NCBI GenBank assembly: GCA_905397405.1
Contig: CAJPVJ010000722.1
Coordinates: forward strand, 1 to 21,074
DNA from: Oppiella nova
Taxonomy: Eukaryota > Arthropoda > Arachnida > Sarcoptiformes > Oppiidae
DNA length: 21,074 nucleotides
Direction of reading: 5' to 3'
In this document: positions 20,623-21,074 of the stretch, one piece after another
Position numbering within the stretch: the first letter of the stretch is position 1
Layout: each line of letters begins with the position of its first letter
Translations under genes and position numbers: made by a program
Notes under the pieces: generated by a model
Told to the model about the DNA's origin: nothing
The model's input: the letters and a program-made list of their open reading frames with translations, nothing else
The model's database searches: none

Positions 20623-21074
20623 AATGCAGTCATCAATACATTTGTGTTCAATCTATAGACTTTCGTAACGAATGTATTTATACTTACTGTACATCTGTTT
20701 AATATATTTAAATAATTTTATATTGAATTCCTTTTTGACAATAAAACCAAGTTTTTTAGATTAAAAAACCTGTAGAAATCATAACACATTTGAAATACGA
20801 ATGACTGACAAAAACTTTATTTGATCTAAATTTGAGTAAATATTGTGGTAATCAATATAATTAAATATTTTGTGACAAAAGAGAAAACAAAAAACTAAAC
20901 AAAATTAATATAAATAATAGAGAATCACATATAAAAAGGTTAAGTTCAATATTACGGTAAGAGACAAATACAGTGTATTTTTGGTAATTATTTCTAGAAA
21001 AGAGTCACAGAAAATGAAATTCAGTTCATATTTTAGAGTCAATTCTTACAATGAATTACAGGATTAGTGAAGAC
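20429..21074 (-). repeat. Inverted duplication, right arm (646 bp, runs to window end)
   Basis: Reverse complement of 15657-16327 with a few substitutions and one 25-base deletion. 671 minus 25 is 646, so homology continues to the very last base and may go beyond it. Confidence 0.94.

Noticed and set aside
1-21074. A novel multi-gene defence or biosynthetic system
   Set aside because: All six genes belong to well-known conserved eukaryotic families with intact, ordinary domain plans and no shared pathway.

Overview
The window is eukaryotic nuclear DNA. AT-rich spacers separate intron-containing genes whose introns mostly run 60-80 bp with GT..AG ends. The gene content (maelstrom, an FKBP59-type immunophilin, RCC2, ABCF3, API5, a White-like ABCG half-transporter) and compact structure fit a small-genome arthropod. 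A mite or other chelicerate is my best guess, but that is inference. I see no bacterial operon, CRISPR array, RNA gene or recognisable transposon.

Layout: (1) 110-1377, minus: a 5'-truncated second copy of maelstrom that ends at the single N at 1378. (2) 2161-3886, minus: FKBP4/FKBP59-like PPIase-TPR co-chaperone, 5 exons, 473 aa. (3) 4290-5848, minus: the maelstrom locus that still has its HMG-box start. (4) 6550-8825, plus: RCC2, 6 exons, 491 aa. A ~672-bp tandem duplication of its last exon and 3' flank follows, to 10044. (5) 10326-13027, minus: ABCF3, 8 exons, 708 aa. (6) 13246-15608, plus: API5, 7 exons, 569 aa, head-to-head with ABCF3 across 218 bp. (7) 16136-18661, minus: White-like ABCG, 9 exons, 672 aa, convergent with API5. 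(8) 18662-20428: AT-rich, no gene seen. (9) 20429-21074: inverted, ~98% identical copy of 15657-16327, running to the window end. The five complete gene models close in frame over all exons, which supports the splice sites given.

The most unusual thing here is not a new gene. In the maelstrom locus at 4290-5848, two blocks (4448-4574 and 5120-5246) are the exact base-by-base complement of the matching stretch of the first copy (426-552 and 1098-1224) WITHOUT being reversed. Both are 127 bases long. A third block, about 5447-5573, behaves the same way: read as non-reversed complement it gives the missing end of the Maelstrom HMG box between proper splice sites. Antiparallel DNA offers no known way to make a parallel complement. 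Together with a neighbouring tandem repeat of period 128, the numbers 127 and 128 look like k and k+1 of a de Bruijn assembly. I read these as assembly-software artefacts that falsely break an intact piRNA-pathway gene. The other duplications (maelstrom, RCC2 tail, ABCG tail) are 1-2% diverged and may be allelic copies placed side by side, though real duplications are not excluded.

The genes share no pathway: they are conserved housekeeping or germline genes that happen to be neighbours.
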